40,045 nucleotides of DNA. It comes from Bacteroidota bacterium. Its GTDB lineage: Bacteria; Bacteroidota; Bacteroidia; Bacteroidales; Bacteroidaceae. Positions 32,899 through 40,045 of the stretch are shown here, one piece after another. Every line of letters starts with the position of its first letter. The first letter of the stretch is position 1. Under the pieces are notes generated by a model. That model made no database searches and was not told the origin of the DNA. It saw nothing but the letters and a program-made list of their open reading frames with translations. The stretch covers positions 1-40,045 of the forward strand of contig JAEZKJ010000161.1 of assembly GCA_023415545.1 (NCBI GenBank). Reading direction: 5' to 3'. Position numbers and translations under genes: made by a program.

Positions 32899-34086
32899 AT
32901 GCTTATCCGACTATTAATATTTTTTATAATAATACTAATTCTTCCAACCTATTTCATTTATAGAAAATATATTTCTAAGATAAATAGTCGATTGGTCAAG
33001 ATTTTATTTTGGATACCTGCTATACTGTTTATGTGTACTATGGCATATATTTTGATTACTTATGTGCCATCACCTCAATCGATGAAAGTATTATCGAACT
33101 TTATAATAGTTTTCCTATGTTATACAGTTCCACAGATACTATTTTCATTGATTATTCTATTTTTAAAACTCTTTCATAAGATTACCGGATTAAAGATTAA
33201 TGGTGAATATATTGGAGGAGCTATTGCTATTCTTGCTCTTGGTTATATTATTTATGGAGGGACTATCGGTAAAAGGAATTTTCAAATACGAGAAGTTACA
33301 TTGAACTTTAAAAATCTACCTGCCCAATTTAATGGATATAAAATAGTTCAGTTATCGGATATACATTCAGGAAGTTGGACCGATAATGGTAGAGCTTTAC
33401 AAAAAGCTGTGGATTTAGTAAATAGCCAGAATCCGGATTTGACTGTATTTACCGGTGACTTGGTAAATAACATAGCGGATGAAGTTTTGCCATATATTAA
33501 TATTCTATCAGGACTAAAAGCTAAAGATGGTGTATACTCTGTTTTAGGGAACCATGACTATTCTCCATATATTAAATGGCCAAGTGAAGAAGCAAAACAA
33601 GAGAACCTTGATAAACTTATGAAATATGAAGCCGACATGGGATGGAAACTACTCAATAATGCTAATGTCACCTTATACCGAGGAAACGACTCCATTGCTC
33701 TTGTTGGCGTTGAGAATAGTGGTAGACCTCCATTCCCCGACTATGGCAACTTGCCTAAAGCACTAATGGGAACAGGCAAGATGTTTAAAATTCTTTTAAG
33801 CCATGACCCAACGCATTGGAGAAGAGAAGTTCTTCCAAAATCGGATGTAGACTTAATGCTTTCAGGGCATACTCATAACATGCAAACAAGTATTTTTGGC
33901 TTTTCGCCGGCACGATTTGTTTACGACGAATATGATGGTTTGTATGGTAAAGACGAGAGAAAATTATTTGTCAATATAGGACTTGGATACTTGATGTTCC
34001 CATTACGAATAGGTGCTGCTCCTGAAATTACAGTCATCACTCTTACTAATGAAAAAGATGGAAAAGATATGGTGAGGAAGAGATAG
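32899..34086 (+). CDS. Membrane-anchored calcineurin-like metallophosphoesterase
   Basis: The product is 395 aa. Four predicted hydrophobic segments fill residues 1-120 (about 1-20, 34-56, 65-90, 104-122). The metallophosphoesterase domain follows: QLSDIHSGS (Asp154/His156), FTGDLVN (Asp187), VLGNHDY near 217, LLSHDPTHW and LSGHTHNMQ. This is the layout of YaeI/YkuE-type phosphodiesterases, several of which act on lipid substrates such as UDP-diacylglucosamine or cardiolipin. The substrate here is undetermined. It lies 63 bases after the MetH-domain gene and before plsC. The catalytic domain's side of the membrane is not decided from sequence. Confidence 0.9.
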   Translation: MLIRLLIFFIIILILPTYFIYRKYISKINSRLVKILFWIPAILFMCTMAYILITYVPSPQSMKVLSNFIIVFLCYTVPQILFSLIILFLKLFHKITGLKINGEYIGGAIAILALGYIIYGGTIGKRNFQIREVTLNFKNLPAQFNGYKIVQLSDIHSGSWTDNGRALQKAVDLVNSQNPDLTVFTGDLVNNIADEVLPYINILSGLKAKDGVYSVLGNHDYSPYIKWPSEEAKQENLDKLMKYEADMGWKLLNNANVTLYRGNDSIALVGVENSGRPPFPDYGNLPKALMGTGKMFKILLSHDPTHWRREVLPKSDVDLMLSGHTHNMQTSIFGFSPARFVYDEYDGLYGKDERKLFVNIGLGYLMFPLRIGAAPEITVITLTNEKDGKDMVRKR

Positions 34087-34102
34087 AAAGTATAATTCTT
34101 AT

Positions 34103-34133
34103 TTTGAATAATTATTTAGTAACATTATATTTG
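34103..34133 (+). promoter_or_regulatory. Promoter of plsC
   Basis: TTTG (-33, 34103-34106) and TATATTTG (-7, 34126-34133) with 19-base spacing fit the Bacteroidota consensus. The ATG follows 20 bases later. Confidence 0.7.
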
Positions 34134-34153
34134 TAAGAATAAAACTTAGCTAT

Positions 34154-34906
34154 ATGAAATTATTATATATAATATATCAACTCTTAATTGCTCTACCATT
34201 AGTTCTTATTATAACTGCATTAACTTCCTTAGTAACAATATTAGGGTGCACATTTGGGAAAGCACCTTTTTGGGGATACTATCCAGGTAAAATATGGTCG
34301 CAGTTGATCTGTTTTTTCCTGTTAATACCGGTAAAAGTAAAGGGTAGAGAAAATATTTCAAAAACTACTTCTTATGTATTTGTTGCTAATCACCAAGGCT
34401 CATTTGATATCTTCCTCATATATGGTTTTCTAGGAAGAAATTTCAAGTGGATGATGAAAAAATCTCTTCGTAACATGCCATTAGTAGGTCCTGCTTGTGC
34501 AGCTGCTCATCATATTTTTGTAGATAAATCGGGACCTAAAAAAGTTGCTGAGACTATAGAAAAAGCGCGTGAGATATTACAAGGAGGTACTTCACTTGTT
34601 GTCTTTCCTGAAGGTGCAAGAACATTCACAGGTCATATGGGATACTTTAAAAAAGGAGCTTTCCAACTTGCTGATGAGCTACAGTTGCCTGTTGTACCAC
34701 TGACAATCAGTGGTTCATTCAAAATTCTCCCTAGAACAGGTGGATTTATAACATGGCATCCTATGACTCTTACAATCCACAAGCCAATTTATCCTGAATC
34801 TGAAGGATTAGAGAATATTAAGAGAACTATGCAAGAATCTTATGAAGTTATTGAAAAAGCTTTGCCTAAAGATGAACAAGGGATGGTTGAAAATCCTGAT
34901 CAATAA
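34154..34906 (+). CDS. plsC: 1-acyl-sn-glycerol-3-phosphate acyltransferase
   Basis: The product is 250 aa. An N-terminal membrane segment (about residues 4-30) and a second hydrophobic stretch near 50-60 precede the acyltransferase domain. Motifs are VANHQGSFD (HX4D catalytic pair), KWMMKKSLRNMPLVG, VFPEGARTFTG (glycerophosphate binding) and VVPLTISGS. It acylates lysophosphatidic acid to phosphatidic acid at the inner membrane. Length and order are normal. It has its own promoter. Just downstream lies the convergent DUF4369 gene with only 26 bases between, and no clear terminator is seen in the gap. Confidence 0.95.
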   Translation: MKLLYIIYQLLIALPLVLIITALTSLVTILGCTFGKAPFWGYYPGKIWSQLICFFLLIPVKVKGRENISKTTSYVFVANHQGSFDIFLIYGFLGRNFKWMMKKSLRNMPLVGPACAAAHHIFVDKSGPKKVAETIEKAREILQGGTSLVVFPEGARTFTGHMGYFKKGAFQLADELQLPVVPLTISGSFKILPRTGGFITWHPMTLTIHKPIYPESEGLENIKRTMQESYEVIEKALPKDEQGMVENPDQ

Positions 34907-34932
34907 TGATAAATGGTAAATGATGAATAAAA

Positions 34933-35631
34933 TTAACGAGAATTTCTCATCTTCTCCATATTCATATTTGCAGCAGAGATATATTCTTTAATGAAAGGTA
35001 CATTTTTGAAACTTTCAGGAGCATCTTTAAGAATTTCCTCAACATAAGGAGTAATAACCGGATATTGATAGTTATTACATATCATAATAAAAATCGCCGG
35101 TCCTAAAATATTATTGTAGTTAGTTTGAATAAAACTTTTTGTTAGATTGTCCATGTCACGAACAAGTTTCTCTTGACGAATATTTAGCTCACGTGCTATC
35201 TCCTCAGGATTAACTCCATCCATAATCATGCGACTTTCCATTCGGCTAAGTTCATAAGCCATATCGTCTATAGAGTTCTTCTTAGCAATAAAAGAGTAAA
35301 GTTTGTCGTTTAAAGGAGTGCCACTTACAAGAATACGAGCATTATCTATGTTTATGGATATATTCCCTTTTTCAATAACAAAAGGCATAATACTCTCATC
35401 ATCCATATAAAGAGAAGCAAAAACAGATGAATCTACTACTCCTTCCATTTTAAATAGTCCATGAATGACTTCTGATGAGTCGATATTAACCATAGAGTCA
35501 CCTTTAGGAACTTTTACAAATAACATTTTTCCATCAAGTCTTGACACAGAAGAGCTACCTTCTATCTTATATTCACTAGCACATGAAGAGAAAGCCAAGA
35601 TTGAGATAATAGATAAAAAAAGTTTATTCAT
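34933..35631 (-). CDS. DUF4369-domain lipoprotein
   Basis: The product is 232 aa. The signal peptide ends in FSSC (Cys17). The N-terminal part (about 20-110: YKIEGSSSVSRLDGKMLFV, then GLFKMEGVVDSS and MPFVIEKGNISINID) matches DUF4369, which usually precedes a thioredoxin-like domain in Bacteroidota thiol-disulfide oxidoreductases. Here no CxxC and no thioredoxin domain follow. Residues 110-232 are helical and charged (ARELNIRQEKLVRDMDN). It is therefore the stand-alone DUF4369 type. Function unknown. Monocistronic. Confidence 0.8.
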   Translation of the reverse strand: MNKLFLSIISILAFSSCASEYKIEGSSSVSRLDGKMLFVKVPKGDSMVNIDSSEVIHGLFKMEGVVDSSVFASLYMDDESIMPFVIEKGNISINIDNARILVSGTPLNDKLYSFIAKKNSIDDMAYELSRMESRMIMDGVNPEEIARELNIRQEKLVRDMDNLTKSFIQTNYNNILGPAIFIMICNNYQYPVITPYVEEILKDAPESFKNVPFIKEYISAANMNMEKMRNSR

Positions 35632-35668
35632 ACTTATTGCAACAATAACTCTAATAATTTTGCAGTAA

Positions 35669-35676
35669 CAAAAATA
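35669..35676 (-). promoter_or_regulatory. -7 box for the DUF4369 gene
   Basis: Minus-strand TATTTTTG fits TAnnTTTG, 38 bases before the ATG. A TTG at 35694-35696 is at a somewhat short spacing (17). Confidence 0.45.
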
Positions 35677-35817
35677 TAATCTTTAATCTATCAATGAAAA
35701 TATTTTATTAATATTTAAAACTAAATAATGTATTATTTTCTAACATCTCCGTTTTATAGCATTGTTCAGCATTTTTTTCTACTTTAGCACCAATTTTATA
35801 TTAATATTTATTATACA

Positions 35818-37983
35818 ATGAAAAAACTTAAACTATTTCTATTTTTTCTATCATCAATCTTGTTTGGACAAGTATATGCCGACGAAGGTATGTGGTTGCT
35901 TCAACTTATGCAAGAGCAAAATTTATTAGAAAAAATGAAAGCACAAGGGCTTTTAATAGATGGTAAAGAGATTTATAGCCCTAATGGAGTCTCATTAAAA
36001 GATGCTGTTGGTATATTCGGAAATGGATGCACCGGTGAAATAGTGTCTAGCGACGGACTTATTTTAACTAATCACCACTGCGGTTATGGTGCTATTCAAC
36101 AACATAGCTCCGTAGAACACGATTATTTAACAGATGGCTTCTGGGCAAAAAATAGAGGTGAAGAGTTGCCTACTCCCGGTTTAGCTTTTAAATTTATTGA
36201 AAGAATAGTTGATGTCACCGACTCTATCAATGCCATGATAAAAGATGGAAAAGTTGATGAGGTAAATGCTATGAGTAGAACTTTTTTAAATAAGTTTGCT
36301 CAGGAGCAGTTGAAAAAAAGTGACCTTAATGGAAAACCTGGAATAATTGCTACAGCTCAACCTTTCTATGCTGGTAATAAATTTTATCTTTTTTATATCA
36401 AGAACTATACTGATGTGCGAATGGTTGCTGCCCCTCCTTCATCGATAGGTAAATTTGGAGGCGAAACTGATAACTGGATGTGGCCTCGTCATACCGGCGA
36501 CTTCTCTCTTTTCCGTATTTATGCTGATGCTAATGGAGAGCCTGCAGATTATAGCAAGGATAATGTTCCTTTAAAAGTTAAGAAACATTTTGCTATTTCA
36601 CTTAATGGCTTCGAGAATGGTGACTATGCAATGATAATGGGATTTCCAGGAAGCACTAGCAGATATTTAACAAAAAAAGAGGTTGAGATGCGTATGAATG
36701 CATCAAATAAACCAAGAATTGATGTTCGTACAGCATACCTTAATGTGCTGAAAGAGGTAATGGCTAACAGCGATAAGACTAGAATCCAATATGCTAGTAA
36801 GTTTGCCGGTAGTAGCAACTATTGGAAGAACTCTATTGGAATGAACAAAGCAATTATCGACAATAAAGTGCTTGAGACAAAAGCTGAGCAGGAGCAAAAC
36901 TTTGCAAAATTTGCCAAGGAGAATAATAATCAGGAATATATGGATGTTATTTCACAAATCAATAACATCATAGATGAGAAAACTCCAATAAACACTAACC
37001 TGACATATTACGTTGAGGTTTTCCAAAATGCTATAGAATTTGGTACACCATACTTGATTATGGATAGCATAAAAGTGGCTATTCAACAAAAAGATAAAGA
37101 AAAAATTGCTAAATACATCGACCAGTTAAAACAGTCGTACAGCTACATTCATTATAAAGATTACGATCATGAGGTTGACAGAAAAGTGATGAAAGCACTG
37201 ATACCTCTTTATGGCAAAAGTGTAGATAAGGAGTATCTACTCCCACTTTATAAAGAGGTAGAAGAAAAATGGAATGGCAATTTCGATGCATATATTGATA
37301 ATCTATATGATAACTCTATTTTCTCGAACGAGAAAAATTTCAATAAGTTTATCAGTAAACCTACAGTTAAAGCTATTGACAATGATCCAATGACAAAATT
37401 TGTTCGTGGGAAATATTTAATTCTTAATAATTTAAGAAGTTTGGCTACGAAAGATGCAGATAAGCTTGAACTACTTCATAAAACTTATGTTCGAGGACTT
37501 TGTGAAATGTACCATCCAACACCTAAAGCTCCAGATGCGAACTTCACTCTTCGCATGACATATGGTAATATCAAGCCGTATAGCCCAAAAGATGGAGTTG
37601 CTTATAGTCACTATACTACACTTAAAGGTGTAATGGAAAAAGAGGATCCTACAAATCGTGAATTTATTGTTCCTGAAAAATTGAAAGAGTTATACAACAA
37701 TAAAGATTATGGTCGTTATGCGATGAAAAATGGCGAAATGCCTACCTGTTTCCTTACTACAAACGACATTACAGGTGGTAACTCAGGATCTCCTGTTATC
37801 AATGGTAAAGGTGAATTGATTGGTATAGCATTCGATGGCAATTGGGAATCTTTAAGTGGCGACATCAACTTCGACAATGAGTTACAAAGATGCATAGCTG
37901 TAGATATTCGTTATGTACTTTTCATTATCGACAAACTTGGTGGCTGTAAAAACTTAGTTGATGAGATGACTATAGCTCAATAA
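35818..37983 (+). CDS. S46 family dipeptidyl-peptidase, DPP7-type
   Basis: The product is 721 aa with a signal peptide (cleavage near VYA-DEG), so it is periplasmic. It is a chymotrypsin-like S46 serine peptidase that removes dipeptides from peptide N-termini. The catalytic triad fits His86 (in NHHCGYG), Asp228 (HTGDFS) and Ser656 (GGNSGSPV). Asn and FDGN (about residues 671-675) line the specificity pocket. In Porphyromonas gingivalis position 673 is Gly in DPP7 (hydrophobic P1) and Arg in DPP11 (acidic P1). The equivalent here is Gly674, so DPP7-type specificity is expected. An N-terminal acidic EGMWLLQ is conserved in the family. It fits peptide fermentation together with pepD. It is monocistronic and followed by two hairpins. 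Confidence 0.92.
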   Translation: MKKLKLFLFFLSSILFGQVYADEGMWLLQLMQEQNLLEKMKAQGLLIDGKEIYSPNGVSLKDAVGIFGNGCTGEIVSSDGLILTNHHCGYGAIQQHSSVEHDYLTDGFWAKNRGEELPTPGLAFKFIERIVDVTDSINAMIKDGKVDEVNAMSRTFLNKFAQEQLKKSDLNGKPGIIATAQPFYAGNKFYLFYIKNYTDVRMVAAPPSSIGKFGGETDNWMWPRHTGDFSLFRIYADANGEPADYSKDNVPLKVKKHFAISLNGFENGDYAMIMGFPGSTSRYLTKKEVEMRMNASNKPRIDVRTAYLNVLKEVMANSDKTRIQYASKFAGSSNYWKNSIGMNKAIIDNKVLETKAEQEQNFAKFAKENNNQEYMDVISQINNIIDEKTPINTNLTYYVEVFQNAIEFGTPYLIMDSIKVAIQQKDKEKIAKYIDQLKQSYSYIHYKDYDHEVDRKVMKALIPLYGKSVDKEYLLPLYKEVEEKWNGNFDAYIDNLYDNSIFSNEKNFNKFISKPTVKAIDNDPMTKFVRGKYLILNNLRSLATKDADKLELLHKTYVRGLCEMYHPTPKAPDANFTLRMTYGNIKPYSPKDGVAYSHYTTLKGVMEKEDPTNREFIVPEKLKELYNNKDYGRYAMKNGEMPTCFLTTNDITGGNSGSPVINGKGELIGIAFDGNWESLSGDINFDNELQRCIAVDIRYVLFIIDKLGGCKNLVDEMTIAQ

Positions 37984-38009
37984 ACTACAAAACATTAATT
38001 TAATCGTAT

Positions 38010-38040
38010 ATAAGTGAGGACATTTAAATACCTCACTTAT
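38010..38040 (+). terminator. Hairpin after the DPP7 gene
   Basis: ATAAGTGAGG (38010-38019) / CCTCACTTAT (38031-38040) is a perfect 10-bp stem, 26 bases past the stop. No T run follows, and a stronger terminator lies 9 bases on, so this may be an RNA 3'-end stabilising stem. Confidence 0.6.
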
Positions 38041-38048
38041 TAAATAAT

Positions 38049-38085
38049 AAATCTCTGCTAAAATATATTTTAGCAGAGATTTTTC
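38049..38085 (+). terminator. Terminator after the DPP7 gene
   Basis: AAATCTCTGCTAAAA (38049-38063) pairs with TTTTAGCAGAGATTT (38069-38083) and is followed by T. The AGCAGAGAT arm is one base from the AGCAGGGAT arm at 751-789 and 18758-18791. Confidence 0.8.
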
Positions 38086-38113
38086 TGTATGAAATATTTA
38101 GATATGCATAAAA

Positions 38114-38161
38114 AATTAAAGTATCATTAAGGAAACTTATCTCCTCAATGATACTTTAATT
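38114..38161 (-). terminator. Terminator of the divIC unit
   Basis: AATTAAAGTATCATT (38114-38128) / AATGATACTTTAATT (38147-38161) is a perfect 15-bp stem. Read on the minus strand it is followed by a T run, 58 bases past the last gene of that unit. Confidence 0.75.
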
Positions 38162-38219
38162 ATATCCATATTATCTATATCAAGCTGATAAATAGATAAC
38201 TTTTTCTAACTAAAAAGAA

Positions 38220-38564
38220 TTATTTTTTCTCCTTCTCTATCTCGGCCGGAATACGAAAAGCTGTATAAAGTTCAAATACAGCCGATATAGTCAAGCATAG
38301 TATCCACTCATTATTGTTTAGGAATATCATCATAAATCCTGTAGCAATAAGTAGAAGTGCTCCTAATATCTGTTGTCTACGTAGACGTTTAATAATAAAA
38401 TTAGCTCCATCATATCTGTTATGTACTACCTGCACATAAGCAAACATCACAGCTCCAATTAACAGAAGAAATGGTGCAAAAGAGAGTTTGTTAAACTGTA
38501 AAATAGCACCGGCAAGAATTAAGATGGCTCCTATATAGCCAACAATATCATAGATTTTATTCAT
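38220..38564 (-). CDS. Small multi-pass membrane protein of unknown function
   Basis: The product is 114 aa with four predicted hydrophobic helices (about residues 7-25, 29-47, 66-83, 86-104), a short basic loop in the middle (HNRYDGANFIIKRLRRQQ) and a charged tail (EIEKEKK). I do not recognise a named family. Its start overlaps the end of divIC by eight bases, which suggests translational coupling and perhaps a role near the divisome or envelope, but there is no direct evidence. A long hairpin terminator lies downstream. Confidence 0.75.
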   Translation of the reverse strand: MNKIYDIVGYIGAILILAGAILQFNKLSFAPFLLLIGAVMFAYVQVVHNRYDGANFIIKRLRRQQILGALLLIATGFMMIFLNNNEWILCLTISAVFELYTAFRIPAEIEKEKK

Positions 38565-38865
38565 TTTTCTGAATTATAAAAATATCTTCATTAGGTTTCT
38601 TCATAAAGTACTTTTCACGTGCAATCTTCTCTATAGCCTGAGGATTTGAAGTTATCTCTTTCAACATTCGTGTATCCTCCTCATATTGCTTGCGATAACT
38701 CTCTATTTGTTTGTTTAGATTATTTATCTCACGTTGATGTTGCACACGTCGCATTAAACTATTATCATCAATAAAACCGATAATAATGATAAAAAGAACA
38801 AAAGTAACCATGTACTTATGTTTTCTTATGAAGGTCCAAACTATAAGCAATCTGTTAACACCCAT
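38557..38865 (-). CDS. Septum formation initiator / DivIC-FtsB-like protein
   Basis: The product is 102 aa. A short basic N-terminus is followed by one membrane helix (about residues 18-32: YMVTFVLFIIIIGFI), then a coiled coil (about 40-72: REINNLNKQIESYRKQYEED) and the family end motif around AIEKIAREKYFMKKPNEDIFII. In E. coli FtsB and in Bacillus DivIC these bitopic proteins join FtsL and FtsQ/DivIB to regulate septal peptidoglycan synthesis. The helix, coil and terminal motif order is diagnostic. It overlaps the next gene by eight bases and diverges from dnaX. Confidence 0.9.
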   Translation of the reverse strand: MGVNRLLIVWTFIRKHKYMVTFVLFIIIIGFIDDNSLMRRVQHQREINNLNKQIESYRKQYEEDTRMLKEITSNPQAIEKIAREKYFMKKPNEDIFIIQKNE

Positions 38866-38884
38866 TTATATCAATGTTTATTTG

Positions 38885-38914
38885 CAAATATAAGAATATT
38901 TCATACATGGCAAA
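38885..38914 (-). promoter_or_regulatory. Promoter of the divIC unit
   Basis: Minus-strand TATATTTG (-7, 38885-38892) and TTTG (-33, 38911-38914) with 18-base spacing, ending 19 bases ahead of the ATG. Confidence 0.6.
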
Positions 38915-38938
38915 CTCTGAAAAGAGGATATTTTGTAT

Positions 38939-38946
38939 TACATTTG
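38939..38946 (+). promoter_or_regulatory. -7 box for dnaX
   Basis: TACATTTG fits TAnnTTTG, 30 bases before the dnaX ATG at 38977. Confidence 0.5.
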
Positions 38947-38976
38947 CATAACACATTATTTGTTTTTCTCCAAATT

Positions 38977-40045
38977 ATGGATAATTATATAGTATCAGCA
39001 CGTAAATATCGTCCTTCATCATTCGACACAGTAGTAGGACAGAGATCACTTACTACAACTCTGAAAAATGCTATTGCCAATAATAAATTGGCGCACGCAT
39101 ATCTATTCTGTGGACCACGAGGGGTAGGTAAAACTACATGTGCACGTATTTTCGCCAAAACAATAAACTGTTTAAACCCTCTTGCCGAAGGGGAAGCATG
39201 CAACGAATGTGAATCGTGCAAAGCATTCAACGAACAACGTTCATACAACATTCATGAGCTCGATGCCGCATCGAACAACTCGGTTGACGACATACGTACT
39301 TTAATTGAACAGGTAAGGATACCACCTCAGATAGGGAAATATAAAGTGTACATTATCGATGAAGTGCATATGTTATCAACATCTGCATTCAATGCTTTTC
39401 TTAAAACTTTGGAAGAGCCTCCTCACCATGCTATTTTTATTCTTGCAACAACGGAAAAACATAAAATACTTCCTACTATACTTAGTAGATGTCAGATATA
39501 CGATTTTAACCGAATAGGAATTAACGAGACTATAGAACATCTAAAATATGTAGCTACTAAAGAGGGTGTAAATTTTGAACCTGAAGCTCTAGGAGTAATA
39601 GCACATAAGGCTGATGGAGGTATGCGTGATGCCCTATCTATATTCGATCAGATAGTAAGTTTCACTAATGGAAACATATCATACAAAAACGTCATCGAGA
39701 ATCTAAATGTACTTGATTACGACTATTATTTCCGTTTTGTAGATATTTTCCTAAAGAATGAAGTTACTGCAGCGATGCTTCTTTTCAATGAAATCATAAA
39801 CAAAGGATTTGATGGAAGTCACTTTATTAATGGCTTGGCATCACATCTTCGCGATCTTCTTGTAAGCAAAGACTCATCCACAGTGGAACTTCTTGAAGTG
39901 AGCGACTCAATACGAAATAAATATGTAGAACAAGCGTCGAAATGCGATACAAAGTTTCTTTATAGAACGATGAAACTTTGTAATAATTGCGACATCAATT
40001 ATAAAACAAGCAAAAATAAACGTCTTCTTGTCGAATTGACTCTTA
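38977..40045 (+). CDS. dnaX: DNA polymerase III gamma/tau subunit, 3' end cut by window edge
   Basis: The frame is open from ATG 38977 to the window end (356 codons), so the gene is truncated here. MDNYIVSARKYRPSSFDTVVG is the usual opening. Walker A GPRGVGKTT is at 46-54, the zinc cysteines are 65, 75, 78 and 81, the Walker B/DExx region is VYIIDEVHMLS, FLKTLEEPP follows, and sensor 1 TEKHKILPTILSRCQ precedes it to domain II (GMRDALSIFDQ). It is an AAA+ clamp-loader subunit that loads the sliding clamp with DnaE. The gamma/tau distinction depends on the missing C-terminus. It diverges from divIC across a short region with opposed -7 boxes. Confidence 0.97.
   Translation, partial: MDNYIVSARKYRPSSFDTVVGQRSLTTTLKNAIANNKLAHAYLFCGPRGVGKTTCARIFAKTINCLNPLAEGEACNECESCKAFNEQRSYNIHELDAASNNSVDDIRTLIEQVRIPPQIGKYKVYIIDEVHMLSTSAFNAFLKTLEEPPHHAIFILATTEKHKILPTILSRCQIYDFNRIGINETIEHLKYVATKEGVNFEPEALGVIAHKADGGMRDALSIFDQIVSFTNGNISYKNVIENLNVLDYDYYFRFVDIFLKNEVTAAMLLFNEIINKGFDGSHFINGLASHLRDLLVSKDSSTVELLEVSDSIRNKYVEQASKCDTKFLYRTMKLCNNCDINYKTSKNKRLLVELTL

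Overview
The window looks like a chromosomal core segment of a low-GC, anaerobic, gut-type Bacteroidales (Bacteroidota). Four things point there. The intergenic regions repeatedly carry the Bacteroidota -7 promoter box TAnnTTTG. Many short Cys-lipobox envelope proteins are present. The protein families are typical of the group: a reverse rubrerythrin with PerR, an S46 dipeptidyl-peptidase, DUF4136 and DUF4369 lipoproteins, and long-form HisG with fused HisB. The order carboxynorspermidine dehydrogenase-bcp-recA also fits. The species cannot be fixed from sequence reading alone. I see no rRNA, tRNA, insertion sequence, CRISPR array or prophage.

Layout. 1-3900: the end of an exported SGNH hydrolase, then a compositionally different TonB-dependent receptor with no convincing start, and a short coding remnant. 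3.9-6.5 kb (minus): dnaK and a META-domain lipoprotein. 6.7-9.4 kb (plus): polyamine dehydrogenase, peroxiredoxin, recA. 9.5-13.4 kb: nadC (minus), rlmH (plus), then the coupled pair pepD and exported endonuclease-like protein (minus). 13.5-15.3 kb (plus): small membrane protein, Skp/OmpH-like protein, cytosolic thioredoxin, lipoprotein thioredoxin. 15.6-16.6 kb (minus): perR and reverse rubrerythrin behind a PerR box. 16.8-18.7 kb: nadE. 18.9-23.4 kb (minus): hisGDCB behind a leader peptide and attenuator. 23.4-24.3 kb (minus): thioesterase and Dabb protein. 24.4-29.7 kb (plus): udk-mltF, an S41 protease, and a three-gene envelope cluster. 29.9-34.9 kb (plus): mannosyltransferase-pyrC-MetH activation domain as an overlapping operon, a membrane phosphoesterase and plsC. 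35-38 kb: DUF4369 lipoprotein (minus) and a DPP7-type peptidase (plus). 38.2-40 kb: divIC and a membrane protein (minus), diverging from a truncated dnaX (plus).

Taken together this is mostly housekeeping metabolism (NAD, histidine, pyrimidine, polyamine, phospholipid), DNA maintenance, oxidative defence suited to an anaerobe, and envelope biogenesis. The least ordinary items are the His-codon attenuator ahead of hisG, the free-standing MetH reactivation domain, the PerR operator, the receptor island at 1.1-3.9 kb, the 21-bp repeat cluster at 15.4 kb, and the start-adjacent palindrome at 27.9 kb. I did not find a clearly new multi-gene system.
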